Notes: generated from the sequence alone by a model not told the origin. A stretch of DNA of 64,000 nucleotides from Legionella spiritensis (GCF_900186965.1 NZ_LT906457.1:1204501-1268500); one strand, 5' to 3'. Numbered from the stretch's first letter, positions 25,454 to 35,517 are shown. Made by a program: numbers and translations.

Positions 25454-26737
25454 TTAACGCATGTCTTCAATGGCCAGCCAGATCAAGACTGCCGTTAAAA
25501 TGGGGATGTTTTTTAATAAGGGCGCTAACGGATCCAGCCATAACCAAGCCAGTCCAATGCCTCCCACAACGGTATAGACGGCGATGGTGGCAAACTGTAA
25601 CAGGCCAATCCATTTGTTTTTGAATGAAAACAACAACGCCATCCCCAGAAACATATCCCACAGGCAACTGCCCGTTTGAACCACCGCAACCAGGGATTGC
25701 GGAATACCCGCGGTCAGTAGTAAATGTTCGGCTTGCTGATTAACGCCCAGCAAGGGAATGAGACCGGATAAAAGCCATAGCAGCACCAGACTGATTTTCA
25801 ATAATGGTCTTAAAAAATAAAGCCTGGCGTGCCAGCGATCCTGAGTCTGGCTGGGGTAATAATTAAGCCCCTCGGGAAACGGCGCCAGGTCAAAATCAAT
25901 AACCGCGCGCAAGGGCTGATAATCCGCCATATTCTCGTGCAGGGTCATTTGATAGGACACGGAGTTAAGCGGGCCTAGAGCGAGGCGATCGCCCAGTTTC
26001 GTCAGTGGTTTGATAAGGCGGGATGACATCGAAACGGTGCGCGCATACCCAAAACCCAACCATTGTCTTAAATGGATTAAAATATCCCTTACCGCAACAG
26101 GTCGGGGACCAACGACGTTAATAATGCCCTGTTGCCTGCCATGTAAAACCTGTTCAAACACCTTGACCAAATCAAACATGGCCACCGGTTGAAAACGCGC
26201 GTCTCCGGAATCAATCAAGGGGATTATCCAGGGCAGGGAAGCCAGCGCACGCAACAGCGCGGTACCGCCGTAAGCGCCATTGGCATAGACCAGCGACGGT
26301 CTCAGGATACAGCTTGACAGATTCATGGTCTGCAACGTCTCATCAAGCCGGCGTTTGGTGGTGACGTAATCAATATCGGGGCCGTCTTCCACGCCCAGGG
26401 CCGAGAGTTGAATGACCCGTGGAATGGCTGACTGCTCACAGGCTTGAAACAGAGCCAGTGGTGCCTGATAGTGAATGTTGTTTATGTTTTGCCGGCGGCT
26501 TCCTTTTAAAATACCGGCACAATTAATCACGGCATCCATATCCTGCACCCGCGGCAGCCATGCGTCTATGGTCAAATCGCGGTTGAAATCACAGGCAATG
26601 GTTCGGGCCAGGGGAAATCGCCGCTCAGTCGATGCGACATCGCGCGCACAGCAGGTAATCTCATGACCCTGCTTGAGAAGATAGGCAACGAGATAACCGC
26701 CAATAAATCCATTGGCACCGGTAATTAGAATCCGCAT
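25454..26737 (-). CDS. NAD(P)-binding SDR protein fused to a DoxX-like membrane domain
   Basis: The first 290 residues are an atypical SDR of the NmrA/NDUFA9-like type: MRILITGANGFIGGYLVAYL with GxxGxxG, INCAGIL, VIQLSALGVEDG, and no clear YxxxK. Residues about 305-427 carry four hydrophobic segments with LRPLLKISLVLLWLLSGLIP and GSCLWDMFLGMALLFSF, matching a DoxX-like domain. The fused form about 430 residues long is a known architecture, usually next to a DUF2269 gene as here. A membrane-bound redox or quinone-linked function is often suggested but not shown. The palindrome array lies just upstream of its start. Confidence 0.75.
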   Translation of the reverse strand: MRILITGANGFIGGYLVAYLLKQGHEITCCARDVASTERRFPLARTIACDFNRDLTIDAWLPRVQDMDAVINCAGILKGSRRQNINNIHYQAPLALFQACEQSAIPRVIQLSALGVEDGPDIDYVTTKRRLDETLQTMNLSSCILRPSLVYANGAYGGTALLRALASLPWIIPLIDSGDARFQPVAMFDLVKVFEQVLHGRQQGIINVVGPRPVAVRDILIHLRQWLGFGYARTVSMSSRLIKPLTKLGDRLALGPLNSVSYQMTLHENMADYQPLRAVIDFDLAPFPEGLNYYPSQTQDRWHARLYFLRPLLKISLVLLWLLSGLIPLLGVNQQAEHLLLTAGIPQSLVAVVQTGSCLWDMFLGMALLFSFKNKWIGLLQFATIAVYTVVGGIGLAWLWLDPLAPLLKNIPILTAVLIWLAIEDMR

Positions 26738-26853
26738 GATGATGTTGTTGGATTAAAATAAAGATGGTACCTGATAACGAGTCTGTTTAAAACGATCATG
26801 AGGTTAAGGGCAGACCAACCGCCTGTTTTGTTTCACTTGAATCCAAGTTGTGT

Positions 26854-27175
26854 CTTCCCCGCGCAGGCGGGGATCTATTCCAATTATGTCATGCTGGAGT
26901 TAGACCAGCTCAGTCTTCCCCGCGCAGGCGGGATCCATTCCAATTATGTCATGCTGGAGTTAGACCAGCCCAGTCTTCCCCGCGCAGGCGGGGATCCATT
27001 CCAATTATGTCATGCTGGAGTTAGACCAGCCCAGTCTTCCCCGCGCAGGCGGGGATCCATTCCAATTATGTCATGCTGGAGTTAGGCCAGCCCAGTCTTC
27101 CCCGCGCAGGCGGGGATCCATTTTCAATACAATACCTCACTTCGTTTGATGGATGGGTCCCCGCCTGCGCGGGGA
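26854..27175. repeat. Tandem array of five palindrome units plus one inverted unit
   Basis: Units of 60-61 bases start at 26854, 26915, 26975, 27036 and 27097. Each has the palindrome TCCCCGC-GCAG-GCGGGGA (one G short in unit 2) and a nearly identical 42-base spacer. The array closes with an inverted palindrome at 27158-27175 in the context ATGGATGGGTCCCC. Because the spacers are copies of each other, it is a tandem duplication, not a CRISPR array. The rest of the gap 26738-27393 has no gene; it should hold promoters for the divergent neighbours, but none is clear. Confidence 0.9.
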
Positions 27176-27393
27176 AGACACAATTTCTGTACTGAAAATA
27201 TTATTCATTTAGTACAAAATCGTATGATCTTGTCCTTAGGTTAAGGGGGACGTACACGATATTTTTACAGACGTGTACAGGTGAAACAGCGGGTGTTCAA
27301 TCCGCCTGATAAACTTCTGTAAATTACCGGCAACTCTGCTAAGATTGTTGCATTCGTTCCATGCAATAACGCGTCACTCATTGAGGGTTTGTT

Positions 27394-29142
27394 ATGGGTT
27401 TGTTTTTCCGAGTTTTGTTGTTCTGCATTCCGATGTATTTTCCCGGGTATAGCGCGTGGGCAAAAGTGCTTTCTCCCGATGCGCGTGCGGCCTTGCTTGC
27501 TGTGGATAATCAAACGTTTCGTGATGAAATTATTCATTATGTGCGCGACGTGGCTGTCGGCCGTACCAATCCGGATGCTGCGAGTTTTCTGCAAAATCTG
27601 GACGCTCTCTGGTTTAATCATTATCAGAGTTCGGCCTGGGAGGTTTACATGACCGTTTTTTACAAAGGACAAGTGACGGGTGAGGGTAACGGGCATGGCA
27701 ACAATCTGGTTGCGGCCTTGAAACAGGCCACGGAATCGTCTTTGAGCGCTCTTCCGGCAGGACAATTAACGGAAAAGGAACTGGAACAATATCGCTTCAA
27801 GGTAACCTTTGACTATTATCCGGCAAAGCTTTATTCCTTTATCGAATACGGTAGTAAGGGGTTGGAGTTGACTGGCAGCCGGGTTGCGGTTCGGCATATG
27901 GATAAAGTATCGCTGCAAAAACAAATTGCTGACAGCCAGCGTTATCTCCTGCAATCCATGAATCCGAAATATCACGGATTTTTCAAATTTTATTACGCCG
28001 GCAAGGATCAGTCCGAGGAATTGTTGCGCACTATTTATTCCTCATCCAGTTTGTATACATTGCTGGAACTCTATCAGTATCACCATGATCCGCAATTGCC
28101 GCAGTATTTCAAACCAATTGCGGATTTTATCCTGTCCAATCAGGTGGTTAACGGTCCGCATCAAGGCGGGTTTTACTACGGATTTGATCCCAAGACCCGG
28201 AAAAGAACCGGACTGGTTGTGGTGGGAACGACATCCAAAACGATCTTTACCTTACTGGAACTTCACCGTTTTTACCCCAGCGACCCCCAATATCTTGCCG
28301 CCGCTAAAAAAGGGGGAGACTGGTTGTTGACCCGGGTACGTAAAGATGGTGGTGTCATCGCCGTGGCGCGTATGCAGGATGGACAATGGCGGGATAACGA
28401 GAAACAATCCCTGCTGTATTCCGGACAGGTTTTATCGGCTCTGTCCCGACTTTACGCGGTTACCAGAGACCCGCGTTATTATGACGGCGCAAAACGTATT
28501 GCCGGACATTTTCTTGCCCGGGTAAAAAACGAAGGGACCTTGCTGGGTGACGATTATCGTTCGCCCAATTCCATTTCGACCAGCTGGGTCATGATGTCCT
28601 TGATCGATTTTGCCAAGGTGGATCAGGAGCCTGTTTACCGGGAAACAATAGTGCGACTCGCCGCAACCTTGTTATCGCGGCAAATTACCGATAAGGATGA
28701 TATCTTCAATAACGGCCGTTATTTTGACGCCATGACCACCAGCGGCAATGGCTGGATTAACGAAGTTATGGGGGTATTGTATGATTTTTGCCGGAAAAAC
28801 GGGTTAGCCCATTGCCAGCGATATCAGACAACCATGCTGTTGACCGGCCGCTGGTTATTACAAAATGCCTATAATGAGGAAAATACCTACAATATTAAAA
28901 ACCCTGAGCGGGCTATTGGCGGTTTTATTACCAACTTTACCTCGTCCAAAGTGCGTACGGACGCGGTGTGTCATGGTTTGAACAGTCTGGTTATGTTGAT
29001 GGAGAGCGCCGCTTCCGGTGAGCCGCTGCAATTGAAACTGCCGGAAAGGCCACTGGTGAAAATTCTGCCTTTGTTGCGGGCGGGCAAGGGGTTTATCAGT
29101 AATCCGGAACTTTGTGCCAAGAAAAATCAGGGTTTGTTGTAA
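27394..29142 (+). CDS. Exported protein with predicted alpha/alpha-toroid fold
   Basis: The 582-residue protein has a signal peptide (residues 1-23, hydrophobic core RVLLFCIPMYFPGY, likely cleavage after AWA). An N-terminal region (25-150) is followed by helical repeats with aromatic and glycine turns: GGFYYGFDP (near 250), KKGGDWLLTRVRKDGG and SPNSISTSWVMMSLIDF. These resemble six-hairpin glycosidase or D-glucuronyl epimerase-like toroids. No catalytic acid pair could be assigned with confidence and I do not recognise the family. It precedes a methyltransferase gene by 19 bases. Position upstream of the glucose-catabolism operon hints at a carbohydrate substrate, but this is inference. Confidence 0.5.
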   Translation: MGLFFRVLLFCIPMYFPGYSAWAKVLSPDARAALLAVDNQTFRDEIIHYVRDVAVGRTNPDAASFLQNLDALWFNHYQSSAWEVYMTVFYKGQVTGEGNGHGNNLVAALKQATESSLSALPAGQLTEKELEQYRFKVTFDYYPAKLYSFIEYGSKGLELTGSRVAVRHMDKVSLQKQIADSQRYLLQSMNPKYHGFFKFYYAGKDQSEELLRTIYSSSSLYTLLELYQYHHDPQLPQYFKPIADFILSNQVVNGPHQGGFYYGFDPKTRKRTGLVVVGTTSKTIFTLLELHRFYPSDPQYLAAAKKGGDWLLTRVRKDGGVIAVARMQDGQWRDNEKQSLLYSGQVLSALSRLYAVTRDPRYYDGAKRIAGHFLARVKNEGTLLGDDYRSPNSISTSWVMMSLIDFAKVDQEPVYRETIVRLAATLLSRQITDKDDIFNNGRYFDAMTTSGNGWINEVMGVLYDFCRKNGLAHCQRYQTTMLLTGRWLLQNAYNEENTYNIKNPERAIGGFITNFTSSKVRTDAVCHGLNSLVMLMESAASGEPLQLKLPERPLVKILPLLRAGKGFISNPELCAKKNQGLL

Positions 29143-29161
29143 ATATACAGGATAAGTATTT

Positions 29162-29782
29162 ATGGGGAAACGGAACTCCAAAAACGAGGTTTATCAACGT
29201 TACGACGCTATTGTTCGCTGGTTTGACGAGCATCGTTCGCGTGAACTTTTTGAAAGAAAATACCTCGATCAGGTCATTGCCGAAATAATCCACGGCGGAA
29301 AAATTCTTGATCTGGGTTGCGGTATGGGAGAACCCATTGGCCAGTACTTTATCCAGAAAGGGTTCAGGCTGACCGGTGTCGACGGATCAGGAAAAATGAT
29401 AGCGCTTGCCCGCCAGCGTTTTCCCAACGAACGCTTTATCATTGAAGATATGCGGTATTTTGTTCTTGATGAACGCTTTGACGCGATAATTGCCTGGCAC
29501 AGTTTTTTTCATCTGCCTGCCGAGGATCAAAGGCAAATGTTTGAAACATTTGCCCGTCATTTGAAACCGGGCGGCGTATTGTTATTTACATCCGGCCCGT
29601 CGGAAGGAGAGAGCTTGAGCGACAATGGTGGCCAGCAAATCTACCACGCGTCGCTAAGCGAGCAGGAATATCAATATCTGCTAGTCTTGCATCACTTTGA
29701 AATCATCACGCATACGGTGGCCGATCCGGAGTGCGGAGGTGCTACCGTCTGGCTCGCCAAATACTGTAAAAAGCGTACCTGA
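29162..29782 (+). CDS. Class I SAM-dependent methyltransferase
   Basis: The 206-residue protein has ILDLGCGMGEPIGQYF (near residue 45, SAM motif I), LTGVDGSGKMIALARQRFP (motif II acidic loop), MRYFVLDERFDAIIAWHSFFHL and FARHLKPGGVLLFTSGP (motif III/IV). All hallmarks of a Methyltransf_25-like enzyme are present at normal length. It is probably co-transcribed with the exported protein gene 19 bases upstream. A promoter for zwf follows. The substrate is unknown; small molecule methylation is typical for proteins of this size. Confidence 0.8.
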   Translation: MGKRNSKNEVYQRYDAIVRWFDEHRSRELFERKYLDQVIAEIIHGGKILDLGCGMGEPIGQYFIQKGFRLTGVDGSGKMIALARQRFPNERFIIEDMRYFVLDERFDAIIAWHSFFHLPAEDQRQMFETFARHLKPGGVLLFTSGPSEGESLSDNGGQQIYHASLSEQEYQYLLVLHHFEIITHTVADPECGGATVWLAKYCKKRT

Positions 29783-29793
29783 TGTGAAATCGG

Positions 29794-29821
29794 TTGACGG
29801 GTGGCAAGGGTGTTGTAAAAT
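29794..29821 (+). promoter_or_regulatory. Sigma-70 type promoter of the Entner-Doudoroff operon
   Basis: TTGACG at 29794-29799 and TAAAAT at 29816-29821 with a 16-base spacer, 50 bases before the zwf ATG. No clear operator dyad was seen around it. Confidence 0.5.
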
Positions 29822-29870
29822 CGTGTATCCCTGAAACTTGGTTTATCAGGAGTAAAATCAAGAATTCATT

Positions 29871-31343
29871 ATGGCGAAAGTTACTCATCACAATAAAGCC
29901 TGCGATTTGATTTTGTTTGGGACTTTAGGCGATCTCGCAACCCGCAAGCTGCTGCCGGCACTTTATCAGCTGGAAAAATCCGGGCTATTACATCCGGATA
30001 CCCGAATTCTTGGTTGTGGTCGTGAATCATTAAGTCATGCCGGGTACGCGGATGTGATTGGCAAGACGTTACATACGTTTGTCAGCGAATGCCCTGATGA
30101 ATCCGTGACGCGGAGGCTAATACAACGATGCCACTATGTGTCTGTCGATTTAAGCAGGGATGAGGAGTATAAAAAATTTATCCCGCTTACCGAGCCTGCG
30201 ATCCGGACACCGGTCAGCTATCTGGCCATTCCACCTTCCCTCTATGGCCACGTCAGCCGGGGACTGGCGGCGGCAGGTCTTGCCAGGCAGCCTGCCCGAA
30301 TCGTTATGGAAAAACCGATAGGCCATGATTTGGCTTCCTCCATCGCCATCAATGAACAGGTATCCCGTTATTTTCACGAAAATCAGATTTATCGTATTGA
30401 TCATTATCTGGGCAAGGAAACCGTACTGAATTTGCTGGTGCTGCGCTTTGCCAACGCCATTTTTTCCTCAAACTGGGATTATACGGTGATTGATCACGTC
30501 CAGATCACCGTGGCCGAGGCGGTCGGGGTGGAAGGGCGCTGGAGTTATTATGACGACGCCGGTCAGATGCGGGATATGGTGCAAAATCATCTTCTGCAGA
30601 TTCTTTCTCTAATCGCCATGGAACCCCCACTAAGTCTGGAAGCGGACAGCATCCGGGATGAAAAACTGAAAGTACTGAAAGCCCTTCGCCCCATGACTGG
30701 CGAGCAAGTTCGTTTAAATACGGTGCGGGGACAATATGTTCGCGGCCAGGTGAAGGGGAGCAGGGTGCCCGGGTATCTGGAAGAGGAGGAAGGGCATGCC
30801 AGCAGCGAGACGGAAACGTTCGTCGCGTTGAAAGTCGCTATTGACAACTGGCGTTGGGCGGATGTGCCCTTTTACCTGCGTACCGGCAAACGCATGCCGA
30901 AAAAACATTCGGAAGTCGCGATTTATTTCAAATCACAGCCGCATAATATTTTTCATAAAACCCAGCCGTATTTAAATGCCAATAAATTAATCATTCGTCT
31001 CCAGCCCGATGAAGGGGTGGATATTCATATGATGAACAAAATACCCGGGTTGGGAGAGACCATGCGGTTGCAGGAAACGAAACTGGATTTAAGTTTCGAT
31101 GAAACCTTCAAGTCGCAAAGGATTGCGGACGCTTATGAGCGGTTATTACTGGAAGTCATGCTGGGTAATCAATATCTATTTGTTCGGCGTGATGAAGTGG
31201 AACAGGCGTGGAAATGGGTGGACGGTATTTTAGACGCCTGGCAGGCCAACGACGTTCCCTTGCACGGGTATGACGCAGGATCCTGGGGACCTGGGGCAGC
31301 CAATGATTTATTGAACAGGGATCAGCGAAGCTGGGATGAATAA
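29871..31343 (+). CDS. zwf: Glucose-6-phosphate 1-dehydrogenase
   Basis: The 490-residue protein has FGTLGDLATRKLLPALYQL near residue 16 (NADP-binding G-x-x-G-D-L-A), EKPIGHDL and the active-site signature RIDHYLGKE near residue 175, where the histidine is catalytic. GKRMPKK and a late FVRRDEVEQAW complete the family pattern at usual length. It oxidises glucose 6-phosphate to 6-phosphogluconolactone in the cytoplasm and makes NADPH. It leads the operon zwf-pgl-edd-glk-eda-porter and overlaps pgl by eight bases. The same gene order is known in Legionella pneumophila, where the pathway feeds on glucose in the intracellular and sessile phases. Confidence 0.97.
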   Translation: MAKVTHHNKACDLILFGTLGDLATRKLLPALYQLEKSGLLHPDTRILGCGRESLSHAGYADVIGKTLHTFVSECPDESVTRRLIQRCHYVSVDLSRDEEYKKFIPLTEPAIRTPVSYLAIPPSLYGHVSRGLAAAGLARQPARIVMEKPIGHDLASSIAINEQVSRYFHENQIYRIDHYLGKETVLNLLVLRFANAIFSSNWDYTVIDHVQITVAEAVGVEGRWSYYDDAGQMRDMVQNHLLQILSLIAMEPPLSLEADSIRDEKLKVLKALRPMTGEQVRLNTVRGQYVRGQVKGSRVPGYLEEEEGHASSETETFVALKVAIDNWRWADVPFYLRTGKRMPKKHSEVAIYFKSQPHNIFHKTQPYLNANKLIIRLQPDEGVDIHMMNKIPGLGETMRLQETKLDLSFDETFKSQRIADAYERLLLEVMLGNQYLFVRRDEVEQAWKWVDGILDAWQANDVPLHGYDAGSWGPGAANDLLNRDQRSWDE

Positions 31344-32034
31344 CATGCACTTCCATTCCTTTAATGATACGGATGAGTTAAATCGGGCACTGGCCGGACG
31401 GATAATTGATATTTTGCGAGAGGCTATTACATTACGCGGCCATGCTTATCTGGTGGTATCAGGAGGGAAAACGCCGCAGGGTTTATTTCAGTTACTCGCC
31501 TGTACGGAGTTGGACTGGCGGTGTGTCACCGTAACACTATGCGATGAGCGTCTTGTGAAACCCGATACACTGGATAGTAATGAGCGGCTGGTCAAGGATT
31601 ATTTACTGCGGCACAAGGCTTCCGGTGCCCATTTTATCAGCTTATACAGTGATAGGGAGGACGCTATGGAGCGTAAGAAAGATATTACCCGGCGCCTTGG
31701 TAAGTTGCCTGCTTTTGATGTGGTCGTTTTAGGTATGGGGGAGGATGGCCATACGGCTTCGTTATTTCCCTGTAGCCCGGAAATCAGGGACGCGCTGGCC
31801 GATACCGATGACGTGGTTGTGGAAGTGACCCCGACATCGGCCCCTTACGCACGGATTTCGTTAAGTAAAACACGTCTGCTTCGTAGCCGCGCTATATTCC
31901 TGCATCTGGTCGGTGAAAGAAAAAGGGCTGTTTTAGAGAAGGCTCTGGCGGAAAAAGAGCCTCTTGTTATGCCGATTCGTGCTTTTTTACACCATCCGGT
32001 CGCTGATGTGCAGATCATGTTCGCGCCGCTTTGA
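31336..32034 (+). CDS. pgl: 6-phosphogluconolactonase
   Basis: The 232-residue protein has [13 protein letters not shown] (near residue 38), VTLCDERLV and the signature [13 protein letters not shown] (near residue 134), all standard for SOL/DevB-type lactonases. It hydrolyses 6-phosphogluconolactone to 6-phosphogluconate. The start codon lies inside the end of zwf and the edd start follows its stop by seven bases, so expression is coupled. Confidence 0.95.
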   Translation: MNNMHFHSFNDTDELNRALAGRIIDILREAITLRGHAYLVVSGGKTPQGLFQLLACTELDWRCVTVTLCDERLVKPDTLDSNERLVKDYLLRHKASGAHFISLYSDREDAMERKKDITRRLGKLPAFDVVVLGMGEDGHTASLFPCSPEIRDALADTDDVVVEVTPTSAPYARISLSKTRLLRSRAIFLHLVGERKRAVLEKALAEKEPLVMPIRAFLHHPVADVQIMFAPL

Positions 32035-32041
32035 GGTCGTT

Positions 32042-33862
32042 ATGGATAAGGTGATACAGCAGGTTACCGATAGAATAGTTGAGCGCAGCACAAAAACCCG
32101 AAACGACTATCTGGGTCGTCTGGAGACGGCGCGTTTGCGAGGTCCGCATCGCGGTATTTTGCATTGCGGTAATCTGGCTCATGGTTTTGCCGCCTGTAAC
32201 CCGGGCGATAAAAAAGATTTGCGCGGCATGACCAAGGCCAATATCGCCATCGTGTCCGCTTATAACGATATGTTGTCGGCGCATCAACCTTACGGTTCCT
32301 ATCCTTTTTTGCTGAAACAGGCTATTTCGGAAGCCGGCGGGGTCGCCCAGTTTGCCGCCGGAGTTCCGGCTATGTGTGACGGCGTTACCCAGGGGCAGCC
32401 GGGCATGGAGTTAAGCCTGATGAGCCGTGACGTGATTGCCATGTCTGCCGCCATCGGTTTGTCGCACAATATGTTTGACGGTGGTTTGATGCTTGGCATT
32501 TGCGACAAAATTGTGCCCGGGTTGCTTATCGCGGCACTTGGTTTCGGGCATCTGCCCTTTGTGTTTGTGCCGGCAGGCCCGATGCCTTCCGGTTTGCCCA
32601 ACAAGGAAAAAGCCCGCATCCGGCAACTTTACGCGGAAGGCAAGGCCGATAAAAATGATTTGCTGGAAGCGGAAGCCGCTTCCTATCATACCGCGGGTAC
32701 CTGTACCTTTTATGGCACGGCAAACTCCAATCAATTGGTGATTGAGACCATGGGATTGCAATTGCCGGGTTCTTCTTTTGTGCATCCGAATACGCCTTTG
32801 CGACAGGAGTTAACCAGGGCGGCAGCCTGCCAGGTCTTGAAATGGACGGATTTGGGAGACGATTATTTGCCAATCGGCCAATTGGTGGATGCCAAAACCA
32901 TCGTCAACGGTCTGGTCGGTTTACTGGCGTCAGGCGGCTCGACTAACCACACCATTCATTTCATTGCCGTTGCCCGTGCCGCAGGATTCGTTATCAACTG
33001 GAGTGACTTTGCCGACCTTTCCAGGGTTACTCCCCTGATCGCGCGTATTTATCCCAATGGGCACGCGGATATAAACCATTTCCAGCAGGCCGGTGGTATG
33101 GCTTATTTTATCCGTACCTTGCTGGAGGCCGGGTTATTGCATGACGAGGTCCATACCGTTGCCGGGTTTGGTTTGTACGCTTATACCCGACAACCTGTTT
33201 TGCAAAAGGGAGAACTGATCTGGCAGGATGGGCCGACGGTGTCTGCTGACCCGGATGTATTAACCTCCGCTCAACAGCCTTTTAAGGAGCAGGGTGGTTT
33301 GCAGGTATTAACCGGAAACATCGGCAGAGCGGTTATAAAAACATCGTCCCTGCCTGATGGTGCGGAAATGATTGAGGCGCCGGCGGTGGTTTTTTCAAAC
33401 CAGCAGGAACTGGAGGCGGCTTTCCAGGCCGGAGAGTTGAATAAGGATTGTGTGGTGGTTGTCCGTTTTCAAGGCCCAAAAGCCTGCGGTATGCCGGAAT
33501 TACACAAATTGACGCCTTGTCTTGGCGTTCTTCAGGATCGTGGCTATCAAGTGGCTTTGGTGACCGACGGCCGTATGTCCGGGGCCTCCGGTAAAGTTCC
33601 CGCCGCCATTCATGTGACTCCTGAAGCATGCGAAGGAGGGGTTATTGCCAAAATTGCAGATAGTGACGTCCTGCGAATTGATGCCCGTGAAGGCTTACTA
33701 CAACTTCTGGTTCCCGATGATGTCCTGGCAACTCGCAGGCCGGTCATCATGGATTGTGCCGCCCCGGCTTTCGGAATGGGACGAGAATTATTTACCGGGA
33801 TGCGTGCCTTGCTTTCAGGAGCGGAACACGGTGCTTGCAGTTTGTTTGCTCCGGAGGGTTAA
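32042..33862 (+). CDS. edd: 6-phosphogluconate dehydratase
   Basis: From ATG 32042 the protein has 606 residues, the usual Edd length; the frame also extends upstream into pgl, but residues before [12 protein letters not shown] are not family-like. It shows [36 protein letters not shown] (iron-sulfur cysteine), [28 protein letters not shown] and [19 protein letters not shown] of the IlvD/Edd family. It converts 6-phosphogluconate to KDPG, the committed step of the Entner-Doudoroff pathway. Four bases separate it from glk. Confidence 0.96.
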   Translation: MDKVIQQVTDRIVERSTKTRNDYLGRLETARLRGPHRGILHCGNLAHGFAACNPGDKKDLRGMTKANIAIVSAYNDMLSAHQPYGSYPFLLKQAISEAGGVAQFAAGVPAMCDGVTQGQPGMELSLMSRDVIAMSAAIGLSHNMFDGGLMLGICDKIVPGLLIAALGFGHLPFVFVPAGPMPSGLPNKEKARIRQLYAEGKADKNDLLEAEAASYHTAGTCTFYGTANSNQLVIETMGLQLPGSSFVHPNTPLRQELTRAAACQVLKWTDLGDDYLPIGQLVDAKTIVNGLVGLLASGGSTNHTIHFIAVARAAGFVINWSDFADLSRVTPLIARIYPNGHADINHFQQAGGMAYFIRTLLEAGLLHDEVHTVAGFGLYAYTRQPVLQKGELIWQDGPTVSADPDVLTSAQQPFKEQGGLQVLTGNIGRAVIKTSSLPDGAEMIEAPAVVFSNQQELEAAFQAGELNKDCVVVVRFQGPKACGMPELHKLTPCLGVLQDRGYQVALVTDGRMSGASGKVPAAIHVTPEACEGGVIAKIADSDVLRIDAREGLLQLLVPDDVLATRRPVIMDCAAPAFGMGRELFTGMRALLSGAEHGACSLFAPEG

Positions 33863-33866
33863 AGAC

Positions 33867-34856
33867 ATGGCTGATGACGGTTTTTACGCCATTGTGGCGG
33901 ATATCGGTGGTACCAACGCACGTTTTAGCCGGGTAGAACTGGGGAGCCTGGCCGTAGACAAAATTGCGGTATTTCCCTGTGCCGGATTTGCAAATCTTGA
34001 TATGGCATTATCCGCTTATCAAAAACGCTATGGGTTGACGAATATCAAGCATGCGGCCATAGCCATTGCCTGTCCGGTCACCGATGACCGGGTGCGTATG
34101 ACCAATCTTCACTGGCAATTTTCCATCAGCGATTTGCAAAAACAGCTGGGGTTCAAGCAATTGCAGGTTGTTAATGATTTTATGGCGATGGCTATGAGTT
34201 TGCCGGCGTTAACTGATTCCGAAACAATCCGGATTGGCGGAGGAGTAGCCGAGGTCGGGAAAATCAAAGTGGTATTGGGGGCGGGTACGGGATTAGGGGT
34301 GGCTCATCTTGTGCCCACCGCCGACGGTTACCTTCCTCTTCCCGGGGAAGCCGGACACTGTGACTGGGCCGCGCAGACTGAGCAGGAGTGGTTTATTCAA
34401 AGATACCTGGCGCGTCGTTATGGTCGTGTTTCGGTGGAGCGTATTTTGTCGGGACCCGGGCTGGAGAATCTCTATATGGCTATAGCCGAGTTCCGGAAAC
34501 AAAAGGTTGAGCCGGTCAGCGCCGCTGATATTGCCCGGTTGGCAAGTTCGAAACTTTGCCCTCTGGCTCAGGATGCCATCGCACAATTTTTTGCCAGCTT
34601 AGGCAGTTTTGCCGGCGATCTGGCTTTGTCCTTAAGTGCGTTTGGCGGCGTGTATATTGCAGGCGGCATTGTGCCTAAATTATTGCCTTTTATGGAGCAG
34701 AGTGCGTTTCGTGCCCGATTTGAGGAAAAAGGGCGTTTCTGTACTTTTAACAGCCAGATTGCAACCTGCGTGGTGGCTGCGGAACAACCCGGTTTAATTG
34801 GCGCCGCAGCCTATTTAAAACAAATGATGACAAGAGAACATTATGGCATTTGTTAA
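33867..34856 (+). CDS. glk: Glucokinase
   Basis: ATG 33867 gives a 329-residue protein beginning MADDGFYAIVADIGGTNARF, the phosphate-1 ATP-binding motif of bacterial Glk. It continues with INVxGP-equivalent KHAAIAIACPVTDD, VNDFMAMAM with the catalytic aspartate, and VLGAGTGLGV. It phosphorylates glucose with ATP and supplies zwf. Upstream codons in the same frame (back to 33645) overlap edd and are not part of the protein. Its last 14 bases overlap the start of eda. Confidence 0.95.
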   Translation: MADDGFYAIVADIGGTNARFSRVELGSLAVDKIAVFPCAGFANLDMALSAYQKRYGLTNIKHAAIAIACPVTDDRVRMTNLHWQFSISDLQKQLGFKQLQVVNDFMAMAMSLPALTDSETIRIGGGVAEVGKIKVVLGAGTGLGVAHLVPTADGYLPLPGEAGHCDWAAQTEQEWFIQRYLARRYGRVSVERILSGPGLENLYMAIAEFRKQKVEPVSAADIARLASSKLCPLAQDAIAQFFASLGSFAGDLALSLSAFGGVYIAGGIVPKLLPFMEQSAFRARFEEKGRFCTFNSQIATCVVAAEQPGLIGAAAYLKQMMTREHYGIC

Positions 34857-35517
34857 TTGGTTATCGAGTCCGGCGACTTTACTGACAACCAGTCCGGTTA
34901 TTCCTGTCGTGGTTATTCATGATATGGAAAAGGCCGTGCCGTTGGCTGAGGCTTTGCTGGCCGGGGGTATCAATATTATAGAGATTACGCTAAGAACACC
35001 GGTCGCCCTGGATGTCATTCGTCGTTTGCATCAGGAAAAACCTGAAATAATCGTAGGGGCCGGCACTATCACCCATTCCATTCAGTTGCAGCAATGTATC
35101 GAAGCGGGTGCGCAATTTGCAATCAGCCCTGGCGCTACATCGCAATTATTACAAGCTGGTCGGCAAAATAATATCCCTTTAATTCCCGGAGTGACCAGCA
35201 TTTCTGAACTTATGGAAGGCATGAGCGCCGGGTATAGCCGGTTTAAATTATTTCCGGCCGAGATAGCAGGTGGTGTTCACTTGCTCAAAACGATACATGG
35301 ACTTTTTCCTGAAATCCGCTTCTGTCCTACGGGAGGTGTTAACGAACAAAACTATCTGGACTATCTGGCATTACCTAATGTAGAGTGTGTCGGCGGCTCC
35401 TGGGTAGTTCCCGAGGAAGCAATCCGGCAAGATAACTGGTCAAAAATAACCCATCTATGTCAAAACGCGGTGGTTAAAGCGTATAAGGCGGATGCGTTGG
35501 CCAGGGGGGACAAATAA
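34843..35517 (+). CDS. eda: KDPG aldolase (2-dehydro-3-deoxy-6-phosphogluconate aldolase)
   Basis: The 224-residue protein has IIEITLRTP (catalytic glutamate near residue 47), IIVGAGTITHS, and SRFKLFPAE near residue 134, where the lysine forms the Schiff base. CPTGGVNEQNYLDYL is the phosphate-binding glycine stretch. It splits KDPG to pyruvate and glyceraldehyde 3-phosphate. The gene starts within glk and is followed after 25 bases by the sugar porter gene. Confidence 0.96.
   Translation: MAFVNWLSSPATLLTTSPVIPVVVIHDMEKAVPLAEALLAGGINIIEITLRTPVALDVIRRLHQEKPEIIVGAGTITHSIQLQQCIEAGAQFAISPGATSQLLQAGRQNNIPLIPGVTSISELMEGMSAGYSRFKLFPAEIAGGVHLLKTIHGLFPEIRFCPTGGVNEQNYLDYLALPNVECVGGSWVVPEEAIRQDNWSKITHLCQNAVVKAYKADALARGDK

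Noticed and set aside
26798-27085. 95-residue open frame across the array
   Set aside because: Its product is a direct translation of the tandem repeat and has no start signal or domain.
26854-27175. CRISPR array
   Set aside because: The palindromic units are regularly spaced, but the spacers are nearly identical copies and no cas genes are present. It is a tandem duplication.
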